The notes beneath the pieces were generated by a model. The model searched no databases. It was not told the DNA's origin and saw only the letters and a program-made list of their open reading frames with translations. The position numbers were made by a program, and so were the translations under genes. From positions 992,001-1,056,000 of the forward strand of contig JAWZYV010000091.1 of the NCBI GenBank assembly GCA_038373885.1: DNA of 64,000 nucleotides, in the 5' to 3' direction. The first letter of the stretch is position 1, and each line of letters opens with the position of its first letter. The stretch is from Cheiracanthium punctorium. Taxonomy: Eukaryota > Arthropoda > Arachnida > Araneae > Cheiracanthiidae. Shown one piece after another: positions 24,717-36,862 of this stretch.

Positions 24717-25694
24717 GTATGTACAAAAGCTGTGTTAAAGGTTTTTTTTTAATTGTATTGCAGTTAAATATTATTGAAAATGAGTAATACTCTATTACAT
24801 TGAATATAATTTACATTATTTTACAATGATTTAGAATAAAAATATTTTTCTTTATACAAATGATTTTTGTTTTTATGCATGCAAAAATATGAATTTGTTA
24901 ACATGTATGCTTCCTACTTCAAGATAAAAAATCATGCAAACTTATGTTTCAAAAAGTTTAAGTTTAAAAAAAAATGATATGGTTACCACATGATTTGTTA
25001 ATTGATTTGTAATTAAACTTATTTCATTCAAAAGTGAGAAAATGTTGCCTATTTCTTGTCAACTATAATAGATATTGCATGCTAGGCACAATTTTAGAAG
25101 CTAAATTATGCTTCGCAGTCACTGCAGCAAGCCATGCTTAGCAGTATTTTGTCAAAAACTACCAAGCTTGGGGACCGTTTGCAACATCTTCAAAATGGTC
25201 ACAACAGTGCATTTTTTGTCAATCTACAGTAATACCTTACCTAATGCAATTTTTTCATTCGTTTTTTTTTTTTTTTTTTTTTGTTTGTTCGAGCCCCATA
25301 CAACTCTATTACTTATTCTCCCTTCACACTTGAATGCAACAAATTACTCATTTCCTCTACTAAATGTGAGATTTAACAGATGCCTTGCAGATTAGTAACA
25401 TAGCTGCCAACTCATTCTGTCTTCCTGCAGGAAGATTAAATCTTCCCTTTTTAAATTTCTTACAATTTTCCATGCATACTGCTAAAATTTAAAAAGTAAC
25501 AAATAGGATATTTTTAAAGTAAGAAGTGTCAAGATATCAATTAATTTCACATTTTGAACACAGCCTTTCTGAACTATCACAGCTCTCCTTATCTTGCCAC
25601 TAGGTTGGGACTTTTGAAAGAAAAAGCTCTCCTTTCCATTTTTTCCTTCTCTCCCCTGATTCACTCTTTTCTTTGCTCATTCGACAGTACCTAT

Positions 25695-26349
25695 TAGAGA
25701 TGAGACGGGCTCAGCCTGGGCCCGAACTGGGCTCGGGCTGTGTAATTCACATTTGCGCTCAGGCTCGTGAAAAATTTCTCCTTTATTAAACATACTCCTT
25801 GAAACGGATTTTAAAAAGTGATTCACGAGGAAAATAAAAGTACACTCAACTCCCGTTATAGTGAACCTCTGGGGGCCATCCAATTTTGTCCACTATATCC
25901 GAAGTTCACTAAAACCCAAGTATTTTCATGATGGATAGAGATTGCTTGTGGATAGGGACTAATGGTTTGCATTCATTATAGCTGATGGTTCTCTATATCC
26001 GGGTTCACTATAACCAGAGTTGATTGTACTTATAAAAAAAATAGCGGCACTAGTGCCTAGAAGGTGTGTGAAGCTCTTTGGATATTTCAGAACGGCGGCT
26101 TATATTGATTAGTTAGTCAAGAGATCCGACATTATTTGATAAACATAGATATATAAAGAATTAGAAAGCGCATTAAGAGTTTGCAACTATATTTGTCTTT
26201 AATTTGCACAAACGGCACAAAATTCATTGTATTCTATCAATGAAGTAATTGGATTTTTTTATCTTTAGCTGAAATTTTGGGCTCGGGCTCAGACTTATAT
26301 AATATTGCTCGGGCTCGGGCTTCAAAAAATGAGCCGGAACTCATCTCTA
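25695..26349. mobile_element. hAT-type MITE, 655 bp, perfect 8-bp TSD GTACCTAT
   Basis: Ends TAGAGATGAGACGGGCTC and GAGCCGGAACTCATCTCTA, flanked by GTACCTAT at 25687-25694 and 26350-26357. Gene-free; the ends are rich in gggctcgggct-like repeats. It contains a second MITE at 25843-26026. Confidence 0.93.
25843..26026. mobile_element. Pogo/Tc1-like MITE, 184 bp, TA TSD, nested
   Basis: Inverted ends CACTCAACTCCCGTTATAGTG and CACTATAACCAGAGTTGATTG flanked by TA (25841-25842 and 26027-26028), inside the larger hAT MITE. Confidence 0.8.
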
Positions 26350-26779
26350 GTACCTATATGCATATCCCAGACTGGTGGCATAAAGTAGCCCTAATATACA
26401 TCTGCTGATTTGTTAAGCATCAAGAAAAGTCTAAAGTATTAAAATAGCAAATTGATAGTAAAATTTAAAATTATTATTCAATTGTTTTTGACACATCAGT
26501 TAAATACTGCGTGTTTATTTACAGAATTTTTAATAAAGCACAATTTACCAGTAAGCCATTCGTGTACGCCCATGATTTTGAAAGATGTTTCCTAATTCTG
26601 GGGGGGGGGAATCCTCAAAATTTAGTATTAAAGTTACAAATCTTTACTTGGGCCTTAACAGACTGTGAATAGCTCATTACAAGAAATATAAAAAATCTGG
26701 AGTGACTCCACTCAACTTTCCGAACACTTACGTTTAAGATCATTACCAAGCATTTAAATAAATTTTAATCGATGAATAA

Positions 26780-27360
26780 TTCAAACATATATAACATGAG
26801 GCTCAACAAATGCACCATTTAAACGCTAGCACACTATCAAGAATTTCTCCCTTATGCCATAATTTAAAAGCTATCTTTCTCCATCGTATCCCTGTAGAAA
26901 AACTATAAGTCCTATACACATCGAAATCAATACCGATCTTACGATGGTAGTTTCTAACATATATACCCAATTTGAGATCAATCGAATGTACCGTTTAAAC
27001 GCTAGCGCACATTCTAGAAATTCCCCCCATAGGCCATAATGTAAAAGAAATCTTTGTCGTGGCCCTATAGAAAAACTATAAGTCCTATACACACCAAAAT
27101 CAATACCGGCCTTATGATGCTGGTTTATAACATATGTACCCAATTTGAGCTCAATCGAATATACCGTTTAAACGCTAGCGCACTTTCAATAATTTCCACC
27201 CATAGGCCATAATGTAAAAGAAATCTTTGTTGTAGTCCTGAAGAAAAACTATAAGTCCTATACACACCAAAATCAATACCGGTTTCGCGACGGTGGTTTA
27301 TGACATATATACCCAATTTGAGTTCAGTCAAATGCCCCGTTTAGGAGCTATCGTGTTCAC
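26780..27360. repeat. Tandem repeat, ~173-bp unit, about 3.5 copies
   Basis: The phrases acatat.tacccaatttgag..caatcgaa...ccgtttaaacgctagc and aaaactataagtcctatacacac.aaaatcaatacc recur at about 26785, 26955, 27130 and 27305. The two antisense open frames here simply reflect the repeat. Confidence 0.85.
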
Positions 27361-28029
27361 TCACCTACACACACACATACATCTTGTAAAAATGGCATAA
27401 ATGAATTCAGAAGACCTCAAAACGTGTAAATCCACCAAAATCTCTAAGTCGAATTTTTTCATGATTACAATACTTTCCTTACATGGTGCATGTTTGGAAA
27501 GTAAAAATGAGCAAATTCTGCAAATTTCGAATTCTTTCTTTCAAAGTTTAAATTTGACGGGAAAAACCTTTCTGTTTTTCAGGAAATCTTCTTGTTTTCT
27601 TACCCTGATCTTGTTTAAAGCCAAGATAGATTGGCATCTATGTTGGTATACTGCAAGGAATTTCTGTATATGTGTGGGGATATCGTGGGTGATTCAGAAT
27701 AGATGGTAAGGCGATTATTTTTTAAACTGTAAGTGATCAAAACAGGTGGAGAAAGAGGTCGAAGTTGTTGATACAAACAAAATGTGTGCCTTTTGCGTCT
27801 GCTTGAAAGAATTGAAATCGGGGATTGCAAGAATGCAGGTCTCTGCATGCACCCCTGATATGTTTATTTTCTCTGTAGTACATGCTCAGCAAGAGCCCAA
27901 TTGATTGTGCAAAAATGGCCGGTATTATTCCAGAAACCAATCACATGTTGTATGGCGAAAAATGTAAAATTGCTGCTTCTACACTGTTTTGTCTTTCTTT
28001 CTTTTTTTTTTTTTTTTTTTCTTTTTAAA

Positions 28030-28250
28030 TCATATATGGACTGAAAATAAACACTCAAAAAACTGATGTTAAAAGATAAAATAAATAAAATCTTTGTGAA
28101 AAAAATGCCTAAGTAACCGTTTGTGTTTTTTTCCCAAAGGCTTTATCTTATCATATATGGGTTGTTCAAGAGCTGGAATTATGTGTGTTTTTTACAAAGT
28201 TTTTTAATTACTTTATCGTTTAACACCAGTTTTTTGAGTGTTTTTTCAGT
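28030..28250. repeat. Inverted pair of Penelope-terminus fragments
   Basis: At 28035-28110 aaacactcaaaa.actg.tgttaaaa.ataaa reads in one orientation, and at 28166-28245 gtgtgttttttacaaagttttttaatt..aacaccagtttttt reads in the other. Both match the 56860-56930 end of the Penelope-like element. A T run separates nearby sequence. Confidence 0.6.
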
Positions 28251-29699
28251 CATAATGATGTTCTTACACAAATTTTGCAAAGTGTGGTAGATTTTATTAA
28301 ACACCTGTTTAAATGGAAAATTTGGTATTTTAAAATAAAAATTCCACCTCTCTTTTGAATATTCAACACATAGAGTAAAATCATTGACAATTTGTTTGCT
28401 TTCAGTTTAAAGACTACACTTTTCAGTGAGATTTTTACAATTTTATGCAAAACTCCCAATTTTTTTGAACACTTTTCTTATAATTTTACGCAAAACACCC
28501 TTTTTTACACTTTTTAATGAATTTTGAAGTTTTTATTATAGTGGGTCGTGATTTTTTTATTTTGCTTTAAAAAATAATCTGTTAAACTTTATCATTCATG
28601 AAATTTTCCTGCGGTTTTGACTATCTTAAAATTACTTAATTGCCCCCCCCCCCCCCTCAAAGAATCGATTAAATATGCCCCCATAATAAAATGGCTTGTG
28701 GTTCGTGCTTTAGTGACAAAGGCTTGTGGGCAGAGCCTGCCTACTGGGAAAAAAAAATAAATACTTTTAAACTGTGAATTACATGTAAAGTTAGAACTTT
28801 AGCTTTTTGCTCATATGGCATTCTAAAGGTGTGTTTTAATCTGTAGCAGATGTAGTGTTTTCTCACCAAAAACAGAGATTGTGACTTCAGATGTCAACTT
28901 AAATATGTATGGTAAAGTTTGAAACACACATATCTTCATTTTCTGCCTGAAAGGATGACTATTTTTCTTAGCTACAGGTGAGAGTTTTTTTGAAAAACAT
29001 GATCATTTTTCATATGAGGGTCCTTGAAAAATTTAGAGATGGGCCTTCAAATCCTTGAAATTTGCTTTAATTTTTACGAACAATTTTGGTGGACACCTTG
29101 TTTCGGTTTTTGTCAACTCCCCTTTTCTTTTCAAAGCTACAATTAATCATTGATCAAACATTCTGATCTGTTTTTAATTGTGCTGTAAAAATAAATGCAC
29201 TATATGCTCTGTACATTTCTGTAAGTCTTTTAACTTACTTTGTAAGATTTTTAACTTATCATTTTATTCATTCCTTCTTAAATGAAGCTAAATGGGTATG
29301 TTTATTTCTTAACCACAAAATCATGCAAAAATGCTACTATTTTGGCAACTAAAATTTTAAAAATGGCTACTAAACTGGTGACTTTTTTACGTCCGTGAGG
29401 CTACTAAAGATACTATTTTTGCCTCCTAACATTGGTGGACTCCCTGCTGTGAAAGCTTATTTTTTTTATAAGTTTTAATGTTCCATTTTTTGTGTATTGC
29501 ATTAGAACATGCTGTGCTATCGTGCCGCATACCATTCAGAAAGTTGAGTAACTAAAGTTATTGGCTGCAGAAAACATTTAGTATTATAAGCATAAAGTTT
29601 TTAAAATTATTGTTTGGGAGTTGGGTTAAGACCAAGAGTACTTATATAGTTAAAATAAATAATATATATATATATCTATGAATAAATATTTGTGTAAGT

Positions 29700-29785
29700 A
29701 TCTTTTTATGTGTGTTTTTTACAGTTTTTATTTATTTCATCTTTTAAACACCAGTATTTTTTAATGTTTTTTCTGTACCTATATC
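29700..29785 (+). repeat. Penelope-terminus fragment
   Basis: tatctttttatgtgtgttttttacagttttta..tcttttaaacaccagtattttttaatg matches the reverse complement of 56860-56945, including sequence just 3' of the hammerhead candidate there. Confidence 0.6.
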
Positions 29786-29975
29786 TGTAAAATGTAAATA
29801 AGTTTGTTAGAGAAGCTTCAAGATTCTCTGTCTTGGGGAGGCTTGAGCCCTAAAAGTCCATCATAAATTTCATGGGGAATCCTTGAAGCCTGATAAAATT
29901 TATTTAGAAATAACTGCCTCAACTAAATAGTTGAAAGCTATTTAAGTACTTAAAATATTTTTCTCCTTTCAATAG

Positions 29976-30104
29976 AGGAAAATGGACAATTTTGACTATC
30001 GAACCCCAGATGAGTTTGCATCGGATGTAAGATTGATTTTTACAAACTGCTATAAATATAATCCCCCTGACCATGAAGTTGTTGCCATGGCAAGGAAATT
30101 ACAG
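29976..30104 (+). CDS. fs(1)h: BET gene exon: bromodomain 2, helices B and C
   Basis: Phase-0 exon of 43 codons ([14 protein letters not shown] to VAMARKLQ), between caatag and gtaaat. It holds [12 protein letters not shown]; the Asn in CYKYN is the conserved residue that hydrogen-bonds acetyl-lysine (N433 in human BRD4), so the pocket looks functional. It joins HPMDLGTVK upstream and DVFEMKFAKMPDEP downstream without a gap, as in other BET proteins. Confidence 0.97.
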
Positions 30105-30313
30105 GTAAATACAATTTTGTATTTTGCAGAAAGAGTTTTGGGGTTTTGTTTATTTTGCAGAGTGGTAAACTATTTTTAACCATTTCTCCTGTTTATTACT
30201 TTATTTGGGCAGGAAAAATTTAGATATCCTCCAGCTTCTCAATTTCAATCCCTATTGAGAATGTTTTTGAGCACTTGTTTATTTAAATAACCTTCTGTGC
30301 AAGAAGAGTAAAA

Positions 30314-30439
30314 ATATACTCTAATGGCAGTTTATTTGATTTTTTTTTTAACTCGAAACTAGTAAAGAAAAATATTTTTTAATATTTTTCTTTACTAGTT
30401 TCAAGTTTAAAAAGAAATCAAACTGCCATTAGAGTATAT
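30314..30439. repeat. Long inverted repeat, ~60-bp arms, 4-nt loop
   Basis: The left arm (atatactctaatggcagttt ... gaaaaatatt) and right arm (aatatttttc ... aaactgccattagagtatat) are near-perfect complements, within the 593-bp intron between two BET exons. The whole 126-bp segment could fold in the pre-mRNA. Confidence 0.9.
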
Positions 30440-30697
30440 TGTAGATCATTTTCATTCTTATCTGAGGCAGCTCTTCTTAGAGCTGCTTCAGATATGAATG
30501 AAAATGCTGCAAAATAAGGAAAGTAAAAGTTGAAATAAAGAATATTTTGATAGTGAAAAAAATGTATGAAAACAAACAAAAAGTAAACTTCTGTTCATAG
30601 CTCCCCTTTAATGTTGCATTCAATATAATTTTCTGTGTTGTAAAACTACTTTTTGGTGCTGAAGATATTTAAGTATTCTTGACATTATTTCATATAG

Positions 30698-30895
30698 GAT
30701 GTTTTTGAAATGAAATTTGCAAAAATGCCCGATGAACCACTTACTAATGATTTGGATAACAGTTCTCAAAATGAGAAAACAGAAGATTCTGCACAAAGCA
30801 TGTCTAGTGAGATGTCATCGGATTCCTCATCAGGCAGTGCTTCTGAAGACAGTGATGAAGAGAGAGAAAAGAAACTAAAAATGCTGCAGGAACAG
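30698..30895 (+). CDS. fs(1)h: BET gene exon: end of bromodomain 2 and acidic Ser phospho-cluster
   Basis: Phase-0 exon of 66 codons, between catatag and gtaact. It opens with DVFEMKFAKMPDEP, the C-terminal helix of bromodomain 2. It then runs into a Ser/Glu/Asp tract (SSEMSSDSSSGSASEDSDEE) that matches the casein-kinase-2-type phosphorylation cluster known after bromodomain 2 in BRD4. It ends in EREKKLKMLQEQ, the start of a short coiled coil (motif B) completed by the next exon. The intron before it is the shortest in the gene (593 bp). Confidence 0.95.
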
Positions 30896-31133
30896 GTAAC
30901 TTGTTGAGCTACACATCTGCTTAAAAACGTATAGTTATTGAAACAGTAGGTTAATGAGTTTTTCCCCCCTTTAGTCAAGTACAGGCAACTCTCACTAATC
31001 CATAACACTATAATCCGCAATGCTTTTCTGGTGTGAAACAATGAATTTTATGTCTTTATGGAGCAGATCGCTAGTACTTGCCGTTGTGCGAAATTAAACT
31101 ATACTTCAGTTTTCTCGATATGATCTGAAAATA

Positions 31134-31688
31134 TAGTCAAACCTGTCTCTAATCTTTAAGATTAGAGATAAGATGCTTCAAGTTATACAAGTGATAAATG
31201 TAGCTAAAAATGTTTTATTTGCTTTTGCTGTAGAAAAATACAGTAGTGTGATTGCAGATTTATTTTACATATATCCATAACACTTTTAAAAATATATGTA
31301 TCTTTATATGTACCCTTACCTGTAGTCTTTCGATGGCTTTTGATGTCTAACTTCCTTTGTTTCTGCTAGCTTTCGAAGGTTACCAAGAGCTGTGAATTGC
31401 TTATAGCAAAATTTACTCGAGACTTAAGAAAAGTTAGAGTTATACAGCCTTCTCTGCTTTTTTTTGTTTTTTGTTGTTGTCCCTTTAATCGCATACCCTA
31501 ATCATGGTATGTGACTTTTGTTGAAGAAAATTGCTCTGTAACTATGGATTTTTGTAACTTATGCTAACTAAAATTCGAGACATACGGGTTTTGAAGGAAA
31601 AATTTCCAAGATAAACATGGAAAATACATTGAATTTTGATTGTAAATTTAGGGAATTTTAGAAATTTCGAGATAGGCAGGTTTGACTG
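31134..31688. mobile_element. Pogo/Tc1-like MITE with AGTCAAACCTG ends
   Basis: The left end TAGTCAAACCTGTCTCTAA and right end GAGATAGGCAGGTTTGACTG are inverted repeats with TA flanks (31132-31133 and 31689-31690). Confidence 0.7.
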
Positions 31689-31853
31689 TATTAAAACAAC
31701 CAAAACATGTTACAGGGATGTTTGTATGTAGCAGGGATGCTACACCTGCGACATTTGCGACGAACTGAGACAAAACAGCCGGCCTGCGCCATTTTGCGAC
31801 ATTCGGTACGATTTTGGCCATATCTGCGCAATTCTGCGCCAAAACAGCGAACA

Positions 31854-34116
31854 TGAGTAATTTTGAATCTGACTCACGGGAGCGCGCACTGCGCGACCAC
31901 GTGCTGAACATTCAGGTCCTCAAAATAAACCTCCAGCCGGTATTGGAGAAAGAAAAGCTCCCGGTGTAAAGGGAAGGGCGGTGGGTGGGTTGACAGTTGA
32001 GTTTCCGGTCTACGTTACACCTACTGCAGCAACCTCGCTCATTTCGTAGCTACCACGTACCCCCCCCCCCCTTTAACTAGCCAATATCCATCCAAATACG
32101 TCATTCGAAATTAGGCGAATCTCTATCTGAACGCATCATTCCTTTGTCAGAATGGATTAACTGCACGTGATGGATTCAGTGTTGCCAAATCCTACGGTGG
32201 AGGGGAAAAAAAAAAGAACAAAAAAAGCTGCATATGTTCTCAAATTACCACAGATACATAACAAAAACACATATATTTTACAGCTGCGGAGCTAGTATAT
32301 AAGAGAGGATGGGGAGGGGAAAAAAAAAACCTGGCCAGCTGGCTCTGTTTATTTAAATCTTAAAGATTCCAAAGCGGCAGCACGAAAAAAAAAAAAAAAA
32401 AAAGCCCAACAGCAGAAGGCTGATAACGGATTATTTAATTCTAGTGAGTCATGACCTACTTTCCGGCTCGACATTCCAATGATTCAATTATGCTATCGCA
32501 TAAGCAGAAATGCAAGAGGTAGGAAGCACAGAACTACACTCATTTTCTTTTTTTTTAATCATTCTCTTGTATTATTTTTTTTATTTTTATTATTCTTCCA
32601 ACAGATTCAAACACATAAATTAAAAACTTTGTTTAAAAAATACCTAAATAAAAATATATCTGTATGTATGTGCGCCCCCCCCCCCTCCGTTTTGCCGGTC
32701 AACTTCGGATTGCTTTAAATTTTTAAGACCTTTTTTTTTTTTCCTATTTCATTATGATGATCGGGGAAAAAAAAGGGTTTGGCAGCCATTCCGGCTTTTG
32801 GGTACTTCCGGATAATCGGTCCTATGCTGTACTTATATACCTAATATGTAATTTTTATCATTAGTTCCATATTGGGAGACCCCCAGACTTCATTTAATAT
32901 GAAAACATGATTATTTGATATCACTGTGCTAACATACATTATACCTTTTAAAATTTTCAAAAATTTTGTAGTGAGTAATTTTGAATCTGACTCACGGGAG
33001 CGCGCACTGCGCGACCACGTGCTGAACATTCAGGTCCTCAAAATAAACCTCCAGCCGGTATTGGAGAAAGAAAAGCTCCTGGTGTAAAGGGAAGGGGGGT
33101 GGGTGGGTTGACAGTTGAGTTTCCGGTCTACGTTACACCTACTGCAGCAACCTCGCTCATTTCGTAGCTACCACGTACCCCCCCCCCCCCCCCCCCAACT
33201 AGCCAATATCCAACCAAATACGTCATTCGAAATTAGGTGAATCTATCTGAATGCATCATTCCTTTGTCAGAATGGATTAACTGCACGTGATGGATTCAGT
33301 GTTGCCAAATCCTACGGTGGAGGGGGAAAAAAAAAGAACAAAAAAAGCTGCATATGTTCTCAAATTACCACAGATACATAACAAAAACACATATATTTTA
33401 CAGCTGCGGAGCTAGTATATAAGAGAGGATGGGGAGGGGAAAAAAAAAACCTGGCCAGCTGGCTCTGTTTATTTAAATCTTAAAGATTCCAAAGCGGCAG
33501 CACCGAAAAAAAAAAAAAAAAAAAAAAAAAAGCCCAACAGCAGAAAGGCTGATAACGGATTATTTAATTCTAGTGAGTCATGACCTACTTTCCGGCTCGA
33601 CATTCCAATGATTCAATTATGTTATCGCATAAGCAGAAATGCAAGAGGTAGGAAGCACAGAACTACACTCATTTTCTTTTTTTTTAATCATTCTCTTGCA
33701 TTATTTTTTTTATTTTTATTATTCTTCCAACAGATTCAAACACATAAATTAAAAACTTTGTTTAAAAAATACCTAAATAAAAATATATCTGTATGCACGT
33801 GCGTCCCCCCCTCCCCCGTTTTGCCGGTCAACTTCGGATTGCTTTAAATTTTTAAGACCTTTTTTTTTTTTTTTTTCCTATTTCATTATGATGATCGGGA
33901 AAAAAAAGGGTTTGGCAGCCATTCCGGCTTTTGGGTACTTCCGGATTTCGGAATTCCGGATAATCGGTCCTATGCTGTGCTTATATACCTAATATGTAAT
34001 TTTTATCATTAGTTCCATATTGGGAGACCCCAGACTTCATTTAATATGAAAACATGATTATTTGATATCACTGTGCTAACATACATTATACCTTTTAAAA
34101 TTTTCAAAAATTTTGT
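31854..34116. repeat. Recent 1.1-kb tandem duplication
   Basis: Copy 1 runs 31854-32971 and copy 2 runs 32972-34116, both starting tgagtaattttgaatctgac. They differ mainly in homopolymer lengths and a 15-bp insertion (atttcggaattccgg type) at about 33946 in copy 2, so the event is young. Parts of the unit (tgacctactttccggct..cattccaatgatt; the C run then cgttttgcc.g) are homologous to the pogo-like element at 36151-38983. Matching open frames at 32479 and 33608 have no recognisable domain. Confidence 0.92.
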
Positions 34117-34302
34117 TAGCTGAAAATAGCTGCAAGTTTGAAAAAGGTTAATTTTTCAGAGATCTTTCGAACTGTACAAAAAGTTTTTGCTTTTAGTAAG
34201 ATAAAAATATAGTTTTTATCAAAATTTCAACATGTCGACAGATCCACCGGCCGGCAACTATGAGTCGATCCCGGAATCGTTCCGAACAACATGTTTATTG
34301 TC

Positions 34303-35000
34303 TATATACATGTTTCATGAACTATCAAAAATGCACTTAAAAGTTTTAGTTATTACCTAACATTTTTATTGTATTTTATATAAAACAAATTATAAACTTT
34401 TGTGAATTTATTTATTACATTTTTATTATACTTAAATTTCACATAAAAGGAATTAATCCCGATCCCAGCATTCCGGTATAGGAAAAATTATGGAAACGTA
34501 GAACAGGAGGAATTAGTTTTACATGGATTTGGTAAATTAAGGTTTGCCCCAGGTTATGTAAATTCTAATTTTGGCACACTGTATCTAGTTTTTAATCCAT
34601 AATCCCTACAAATAAGGAAAATAAAATGTTCAAACATATGTTTAAAAATTCCATTCTATGGCCAAAGAAATTATGCTTTGGAACAGTAGTGTAGCCAGGA
34701 ATTTGGGGAAAGGAGAATACTAAATTTTCCCTTCGAATGTCATGTATATATCAGTTTAATAAAATAGAGATAAGATCCCTGAAATATTATTTTCTGTATA
34801 TATGTTTCATGAACTATCAAAACCAACTTAAAAGTTTTAGTTATTACCTAACATTTTTATTGTATTTTATATGAAACAAATTATATACTTTTGTGAATTT
34901 ATTTACATTTTTATTATACTTAAATTTCACATAAAAGGAATTAATCCCGATCCCAGCATTCTGGAATTGGAAGAATTATGCAAACGTGGAACAGAAGAAT
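34303..35000. repeat. Direct repeat, ~205 bp, two copies 494 bp apart
   Basis: 34303-34512 and 34797-35000 share atgtttcatgaactatcaaaa...ttatacttaaatttcacataaaaggaattaatcccgatcccagcatt with a few substitutions and small deletions. Confidence 0.85.
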
Positions 35001-35212
35001 TACTGTTACATAGATTTAGCACAGTAGCCTACACAGATTTCTGTTTATTATTAGAAACTTTCCATTTTAAGTTAAATTTCTACTTTAAGTTTTTAGCCAT
35101 CTCGTTTTTATTTTTAATTTTACAACTGGATGGCTTCCGTTCGTCTACTGAACTCTTTGAAATTGGTTTTGATTCCCCAGTGGATGAAATGTATGTGTGT
35201 ATTTGGTTCTAA

Positions 35213-36150
35213 TCTGACAACCAAAAATAAGTTTTCATCCATTACTGGTGCTAAACTGCACAGTTTTGGGATTTAAAAAAATATATAGCTGAATAGTCAA
35301 CAGGCTAGTGTGCAAATAGTTTTATATGCAAGCATAGAATGTGTGTGTGCACGCGCATGCAACAAATGGAACATAGAACATGAAATTTTCAGCATTTGAT
35401 TTCCTACAGACAATATTTTGGCTCTCTCTGTTGAACTCCTGAAAGAATAACTATTTTTGAAGTTTTTTTTCTCTCCGAAAAAGAACTTTATTTGTAATGT
35501 AAAAGTAAATTATTTTCATTCATGCATTAATATTGAAAGACGGGCATCATCTATGAAGCCAAAGCTCTCAAAACTGTTCCGATTTTTTCGACAGTAGAAG
35601 TCTCCCATGCAGCATACCACATGCATATCCGACTCTGATTTGCAAGCATTTCTCTAATGAGATTCTTAGGAATGTTGCTTCACATGCAATGGAAATAAAA
35701 TGCAAAATAGCAAGAATAGAATAAAAAATCGGTCCTTTTAAAGATTAATGTAATGTTATATTTGTTTTAATTTTATGTATTTTCATTTTTTGATTCTAAA
35801 AACTCTAGGAATGGGTATTCCCAGGAAATAGGAATCCGCAATTCAAAAATATTCTATAAATGCCACGGCAGGAGGAATTATTTTTACATTGTACTGGAGT
35901 ACATTTGTTCTTTACTTAGCTATAATTTAGACAAAATTCCGCAAATTCTAAATACAGACTTGCTCTAGATAACCACCCAGGTCTCACAAAAAAGGGAATC
36001 AATCAATGTTGTTAATTTCAAAGAAAGATTCCAAGAACCGGAATCGGATTAGTTGCAAAATAATTTTGCATATGAGGTAATTTGTGCATTAGAAATTGGT
36101 AATTTAAATTTAGTTGCAATCTAACAATCATCTCAAGCAATTTCAAAATA
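35213..36150. other. Intronic, no feature recognised
   Basis: No coding exon, TE end or structured repeat that I can support. Confidence 0.5.
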
Positions 36151-36862
36151 CAGTAAAAGCTCGATTATCCGGCATGGCATCCAAGTAACCGGAAAATTTT
36201 CAGCTTCCCTCTTTTTCTTTTTTGTGTCTTCTCAAAAGATTGATTACTATGGTGACCCCTCCTCTCCAGCTGTATAAACAGTACATTGGCAACAGGTGCA
36301 AATTTCCAATTACCAGAAAATACTAATATTTCCATAAATTACAATGGTGTGTTTAAAAGTATGAAAGAAAAACAGCCTAAATGATTACAGAATAAAAAAA
36401 CACAACATTTCACTGTTGCTTCTGCAAGCACAGAAGGAGATAAACTGTGATTATACTGTTTATTACTATAGCAATATGTTTACATTATTCTCAAAAAGTT
36501 CTTTTTTTTTTTATTTTTATAATGATTAACACAGAACTATGATATGTTTCATCTTTTGCACTAAAATAAACACATAGCAGAAATGCTGATTGCAGATTAT
36601 TTAAATGTAGTGATTTGTGACCTACTTTCAGGCTTAAGCATTCCAATGATTTGACTTTGTTATCTCTGAACAGAAACTGAAGAGGTAGGAGGGGGGGGAG
36701 GACTAACACTTGATTTATTATTATTATTATATCTCACTCTTATTGTAAAGCTTCTAAAATTGGCAGGTGTTATTACTTTAATTTATTTATTAATCTTCCC
36801 AAGGATGCAAAGACATATTATAATAAAAGTCTTGTAACATCTTTAAACTCTGCAATATGAAC

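Larger units (their letters stand above)
25590..26600. repeat. Interspersed repeat copy interrupted by a MITE
   Basis: Second copy of the repeat at 5740-6030, split by the 655-bp element at 25695-26349. The ancestral junction cagtacctatatg is rebuilt when the insertion and one TSD copy are removed. Confidence 0.8.

Noticed and set aside
26871..27331. Two similar antisense ORFs that look like a gene family
   Set aside because: They follow the ~173-bp tandem repeat and have no conserved domain.
32479..33847. Two near-identical 79-codon ORFs (32479-32718, 33608-33847)
   Set aside because: Their similarity comes from the tandem duplication; no domain, homopolymer Phe tract inside.
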